DNA from: Dysidea avara
Taxonomy: Eukaryota > Porifera > Demospongiae > Dictyoceratida > Dysideidae
Reading direction: 5' to 3'
DNA: 64,000 nucleotides
Assembly (NCBI RefSeq): GCF_963678975.1
Contig: NC_089272.1
Coordinates: forward strand, 44,087,391 to 44,151,390
In this document: one piece after another, positions 60,885-64,000 of the stretch
Position numbering within the stretch: the first letter of the stretch is position 1
Layout of the letters: each line of letters opens with the position of its first letter
Program-made: the position numbers and the translations under genes
Notes under the pieces: generated by a model
Seen by the model: only the letters and a program-made list of their open reading frames with translations
Told to the model about the DNA's origin: nothing
The model's database searches: none

Positions 60885-61181
60885 GAAGCAAAATCCACAC
60901 ATCCAAATAAAAAACAGACAAGCTGTAAAAAATGGTGCAGCCTTGAAAAACTTTGGTGAAAAAAGTTGTGAAATCAAAGGTGGCAGCCAAAAAATGGCTG
61001 CAATGATGTTAATGCTAATAAATTTTAATAATGGCTGTGTGTATTGTTAAAATTTATTAGCATTAACATCATTGCAGCCATTTCTTGGCTGCAACCTTTG
61101 ATTTCACAACTTTTTTTCACCCAGGTGCTTTTTATGGCTGCATCATTTTTTGTACAGCTTGGCTGTGTTTGTGTGGACGTA
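60885..61181. mobile_element. Large foldback element
   Basis: The inner arms are nearly perfect over ~60 bases: 'gttgtgaaatcaaaggt', 'atggctgcaatgatgttaat' and 'gctaataaattttaa', with their inverted copies to the right. Weaker complementarity extends outward to 'tccacacatccaaat'/'gtgtttgtgtgga' and 'gtgcagcc'/'ggctgcatca'. The loop is about 20 nt. It is non-coding. Confidence 0.8.
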
Positions 61182-61361
61182 TTTAATCACACAGCAACAT
61201 TGTGAGGACCACATTGAACTGCTACAATTTTTTTTTCATTTTTTACCAGAAGATATATGAATATTGTAAAAAAAAAGTTGTGCTACAAAAGTCGTGCTGT
61301 ATGGTATGTACAATATTGGTGTAGAAAATAATGAAATCAGATATAAATTGAGAAAAATAAC

Positions 61362-61635
61362 AGCCCCAGAAGATATTTGAATGGTACTGTTAATTTCATT
61401 TTTATTTGAACAGTTCCATCCATGATACAAGTTCCATGTTATGTGTGAGGTGAAGCTCAACCTTTCTTCAGCTCAGATTTGTCACAGTGACTTCTTACAA
61501 GTGGTTGTGAACTTGTGATCAACCCGTAAAGTTGCCAGTGGTTTTTGCTTTTAAAACACTGCCACGGACGAATCACAGCACAGATGCAATATTCAAACAA
61601 ACAGTAGTGCCCTTACCACTGAGTTACACAAGGGC
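61362..61635 (-). pseudogene. tRNA-like sequence split by ~210 bp
   Basis: On the minus strand the 5' half (GCCCTTGTGTAACTCAGTGG, then TAAGGGCA) is at 61608-61635. A matching 3' end (TTCAAATATCTTCTGGGGCT) is at 61362-61381. The gap may be an insertion into a tRNA-Thr-like copy or a tRNA-headed SINE; the first is a guess. Confidence 0.4.
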
Positions 61636-61713
61636 TGAAATTGTAATTCTTTGAATCACTGATCGAATGATTGGTTCAAAGAGTAAATTGAAAAATTAAG
61701 GTAAAAAATCTAA

Positions 61714-61785
61714 AACCCCAGAATAGAATTGAACTCTTGATCCCGTTTTACTAGACCAGTACTCTAACCACTGAGCTGCAAGGGA
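61714..61785 (-). pseudogene. Decayed tRNA-Thr-like (AGT loop)
   Basis: 72 nt keeping CTGGTCTAGTAA but with a broken anticodon stem (AACGG instead of ACCAG), a shortened variable loop, and a changed first base. The T-loop TTCAATT is intact. Confidence 0.65.
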
Positions 61786-62137
61786 TAGGTGCATATTATC
61801 TGAAGTTGACATGACCAAAAACAGTATCAACTTCACCACAAAGTCTTAATAATGTCTGGTTTAATCGTTGGTAGTCAGCAACTCCCATACACCCGTGCAC
61901 TACAGTGTGACTGCCCTCTTAGACTTAGATCTGTTACCACCCTCAATTCGAGTTCAATCTTTCCCACATCACGGACATGACACTCTTTCTATTGTTCAAA
62001 CTGCTCACTGCACGGGATCCAGGGAATATTTGAACAACAGGTATCATGTGCAAGCAGAACAGAAATAAAATTGCAGGTGCTTTTGTGTTTAACATAGTGC
62101 CTCGTATAGTACAATGAATGGCTTGATTGCGGTGGAC
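61786..62137. other. Spacer, no gene supported
   Basis: A 66-codon frame (61868-62068) has no recognisable motif. Nothing else is seen. Confidence 0.4.
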
Positions 62138-62457
62138 CAGGGGCGGATACAGGGGGGGTCAAAGGGGGCTCTTGACCCCCCCCCCCCCTCCCTCCTCCCC
62201 TCCAAAATTTTTTAGTATACCAAGATCAAGATACTCTAATAGAGCAGTCACTCTAATAAAGCAGTCACAGCATTAGAACAGTGTGTAGTGAGCTATTTAA
62301 GGATTTTTATGTACTTTATCAGCTATAAATACATGGTTGGTGAGGTGGGCAGCTATTGTCAGCTGATTGTGGCTTGGTCTCACCATATCAAACCAGAGAC
62401 AATGTAGTGCTTCAGTTCATTTTTGACCCCCTTTCTATAAGTCTGGATCCACCCCTG
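62138..62457. mobile_element. hAT-type MITE, CAGGGGCGGATACAGG ends, perfect TSD
   Basis: CAGGGGCGGATACAGGGGG at the left and the inverted CTGGATCCACCCCTG at the right. CGGTGGAC flanks both sides exactly (62130-62137, 62458-62465). The interior carries two dispersed-motif copies (62229-62270). The terminus is shared with 4980-5182 and 52201-52687. Confidence 0.85.
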
Positions 62458-63685
62458 CGGTGGACTGGTGATGCCACACCCCAGAGTGATATTGCATGAT
62501 GGTTGTATGGCCTCTCGTATGGAGGTATGTATTTCTGTGTGTATATAACTTTGGCTGATTGGCTACTAGTACTTGGCCCAAAAGGTGGGGGGGCAAAAAC
62601 ATGCTTTTGAAAATAGTGTGGGGACCCTGGCCCCCGGTTTCGATGCCCTTGGACACATTCATAGTGATGAGTAGTCTGGCTACACCTGCCCCATTACATA
62701 GAGTAAGGGTGGGCGCCGCCAGACTAATATAAGCGATGAGCAAGTGAATCACTATTTTGCCTCAAGCTTGTAACTTATACTGAGCATAATGTATGGCATT
62801 GCTATCAGGTGGTTACCAATGCACCTGACAATGTCATACATATTTAAACTGTAAGCTCACTGGTTATGTACACATGTGGCAAGGTTGAGGACAAGGTTGA
62901 GATTCTATGATGAGCATGACTGAATCTCTGCTTTGTGCTGTTGCAGTTTCACCGTAAATTCTTACCGGTGAAACAACATAATCAAATGGTTAGGACAGTG
63001 GCTTGTATGCCCCATGATGCTGGCCGGTTCATGCTGTTGCAGTTTCTTGCACTACTTACCATGACTATAACTGGTTATTATGGAACTTTGAGACAGTTTC
63101 TATCCGTGTTAACCTCCTGCAAGTTACTAGTCTTGTCCAAGGTGGATTTGTCCGCACATACTCAAGTGTTTAGGATACTTTCCCCAGCAGATTCAAGCCT
63201 AACAGAGCTCTATATGACATGCTTAATATAATGCTGCAGAAATGTTCATTTGATATTTAGCTTTTATTTCTCTTGTAATGCTGTGTACCCCCGGACACTA
63301 AACAAGACTATGGGACTGGCCATAATTGACGCAGTAATTATAAGATACATGAATTATAGTTTAGCTTTTTTCATTGTACCAGTGATAGACATGATGTCAT
63401 GCACTCATCCAGTATTTTCTATAACACAAACTGAGTACGTATGCAACAAAATTTAATATTTTATCTTCAAATGTTTAGTAAAACACTTGTTCGTATTCTC
63501 CCTATTGTGTTGTGCGTATTGTCAATCTTATATCAATTGCTTTATTTTACAGATTATTAAAACAAGATGCCATAGAACTTGCCAGCTTGAGCAATCTTAG
63601 TGTAAGTATATTTTGTTTGTGATCTTACAATAGACCATATGCAATCTTGGGGGCATGGTTTTGTAGTATTGATGCAAGAATATTA
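62458..63685. other. Intergenic or intronic, no gene supported
   Basis: A 98-codon frame (62935-63231) contains a local repeat (cgg.ttcatgctgttgcagtttc twice) and no family signal. A possible tiny exon flanked by AG and GT is at 63553-63600 (ATTATTAAAACAAGATGCC onward) but has no partner. Confidence 0.4.
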
Positions 63686-63931
63686 TAGGGATGGGCAATT
63701 ATCCATTTATCGTGATAATCATGATTATTTAGTTGGCAATCGTCTAATTTTCATTAACTAGTGATAATTAAAATTGGCAATTATCACACAATAATCGATC
63801 ATCTTAAATATTTTTGCCGTTTAGTTGAATATTTTAGGGTTTTTAGTTATAGTGGTTAAATGTACAATAATTGTGATAATGGCTCATGATAATAATCGTA
63901 CGACAGAAATGTCGGTACCCTCCCATCCCTA
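63686..63931. mobile_element. hAT-type MITE, TAGGGATGGG ends
   Basis: TAGGGATGGGCAATTATCC at the left and CTCCCATCCCTA at the right, flanked by GAATATTA and GAATACTA (8 bp, one mismatch). The interior is full of 'tgataatcatgattat' palindromic words. Confidence 0.8.
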
Positions 63932-64000
63932 GAATACTATAGTCAAACTTCTCAGATGTTCCCTTAAGATATTTTATAGCTACAAATACAGATTATTGTA

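Noticed and set aside
62935-63231. 98-codon plus-strand frame
   Set aside because: Contains an internal local repeat, no motif, and no splice partners.

Overview
The window is AT-rich eukaryotic nuclear DNA from an animal, most likely a demosponge (inference). The evidence is a decayed copy of a large multi-membrane cell-surface family that I know mainly from sponges and other early-branching animals, a decayed cytoplasmic dynein-2 heavy chain copy with metazoan exon order, metazoan-type tRNA-Thr sequences, GT-AG introns, and dense small DNA transposons. There are no operons or bacterial signals. Most short open frames here are chance or lie in repeats.

Two multi-exon genes read through with consistent splice phases. 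On the minus strand, 5.5-20.3 kb, eight exons encode a 918-residue protein with a DDE-transposase-like core (motifs IIDGMDQNKT, QMDNC, GHTHEDVDQ), probably the DUF7869-type family; it looks like an intact, possibly domesticated, nuclease-like gene. On the plus strand, 31.2-46.5 kb, eight exons encode a 760-residue protein joining a ParB-like domain to a C-terminal N4/N6-type DNA methyltransferase-like domain. This is the best candidate for an undescribed system. The two genes are divergent, about 11 kb apart, and the gap holds a large satellite array.

Layout: 1-5.5 kb intergenic with the surface-receptor pseudogene (2.2-3.9 kb); 5.5-20.3 kb DDE-like gene with transposon-filled introns; 22.6-24.3 kb (CA)n-rich 190-bp tandem array split by a 0.63-kb element; 25.8-30.5 kb 34-bp satellite carrying TGAGTCA in most units, with inverted blocks and a hAT-type insertion; 31.2-46.5 kb ParB-methyltransferase gene; 47.8-52.1 kb decayed Gypsy-type LTR retrotransposon (minus strand); 53.1-59.9 kb unprocessed DYNC2H1 pseudogene (plus strand); 56-62 kb one good tRNA-Thr(AGT) and several decayed relatives; then small transposons to the end.

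Non-autonomous DNA transposons dominate the rest. Seven hAT-type elements have 8-bp target duplications (four perfect, three with one mismatch or 7 of 8 matching). There are two TA-flanked Tigger-like elements, four ~0.55-0.63-kb elements with termini like TATGTGACYSG, several foldbacks, and three dispersed repeat families (called R1, R2 and R3 here). All family names rest on recognition by eye; no search was run.
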